From: an uncultured Deinococcales bacterium
GTDB lineage: Bacteria > Deinococcota > Deinococci > Deinococcales > Trueperaceae
DNA length: 5,141 nt
Assembly (NCBI GenBank): GCA_937934635.1
Contig: CALGZD010000194.1
Span: 1-5,141, forward strand
Reading direction: 5' to 3'
Positions 4,990 to 5,141 of this stretch are shown one piece after another (within the stretch, counting starts at the first letter, position 1; every line of letters starts with the position of its first letter). The position numbers and the translations under genes were made by a program. A model generated the notes under the pieces. The model was not told the origin of the DNA. It saw only the letters and a program-made list of their open reading frames with translations, and did not search any database.

Positions 4990-5141
4990 CCAGAACCTTC
5001 GCAAGCTGGTAAAGCTCCAAATCAACTGCTTTATGACTTTCCCAAGTATCTCTAAGTGGCACGGTGCAGGTTCCTCGTTTATCTACACCTATCATGACAT
5101 CTCGTTTGCCATCTTTAAGCGTACGCACGGCGTGGTAACCA
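4982..5141 (-). CDS. pfkA: 6-phosphofructokinase, C-terminal end (partial)
   Basis: The minus-strand frame entering from the right edge encodes 52 residues and a TAA stop. The text GYHAVRTLKDGKRDVMIGVD, then TVPLRDTW, then DLELYQLAKVLAV matches the end of bacterial PfkA: the helix A-V-x-x-L-x-x-G, the strand V-M-x-G, a V-P-L segment, then a closing helix near the C-terminus. In intact enzymes this part helps form the fructose-6-phosphate pocket and dimer contact, and the enzyme phosphorylates fructose 6-phosphate in glycolysis. The DLELYQLAKVLA ending looks more like ATP- or pyrophosphate-using forms outside the E. coli PfkA group, so the phosphoryl donor cannot be told from this piece. The start and active site lie outside the window. 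Confidence 0.8.
   Translation of the reverse strand, partial: GYHAVRTLKDGKRDVMIGVDKRGTCTVPLRDTWESHKAVDLELYQLAKVLAV

Overview
The window comes from an AT-rich bacterial chromosome (roughly 60% A+T by eye). An exported DipZ-like thioredoxin carrying a DsbD-alpha-like module suggests a diderm organism. Strong Shine-Dalgarno sites (AAAGGAG, AGGAGGAGG) mark two of the genes. The sequence does not fix the phylum. A Deinococcota-like or other deep diderm lineage is only a guess, from the style of the phosphofructokinase C-terminus and of the membrane protein. No rRNA, tRNA, CRISPR array, intact insertion sequence or prophage gene is visible.

Layout, left to right. (1) Positions 1-37, minus strand: the first 12 codons of a gene leaving the window, with a good ribosome binding site. 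(2) 38-150: its upstream region, with a 16-bp inverted repeat overlapping a TATACT -10. (3) 151-324, plus strand: an apparent decayed 3' fragment of an HxlR-type regulator. (4) 325-614: no convincing gene. (5) 615-2144, plus strand: a multi-pass membrane protein with a long polar linker and a C-terminal domain that looks like a winged helix. (6) 2189-3208, minus strand: an exported DipZ/TlpA-like thioredoxin with a second, cysteine-containing domain, convergent with the membrane protein (44 bp between stops). (7) 3209-3597: its promoter, a 3 x 10-bp tandem repeat and a clear rho-independent terminator serving the next gene. (8) 3598-4311, minus strand: a small right-handed beta-helix protein without a signal peptide. 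(9) 4312-4981: its strong ribosome binding site and -10, then a long AT-rich stretch without genes that ends in a cluster of TTAAACAG octamers. (10) 4982-5141, minus strand: the C-terminal end of 6-phosphofructokinase.

The genes look like separate transcription units rather than one operon. The thioredoxin has its own promoter, the beta-helix gene has its own promoter and terminator, and the membrane protein is alone on its strand. The most unusual parts are the membrane protein with a DNA-binding-like tail, the beta-helix protein lacking any export signal, and short perfect or near-perfect tandem repeats of 9-16 bp recurring at gene ends and in the intergenic regions. I do not see a complete novel multi-gene system.
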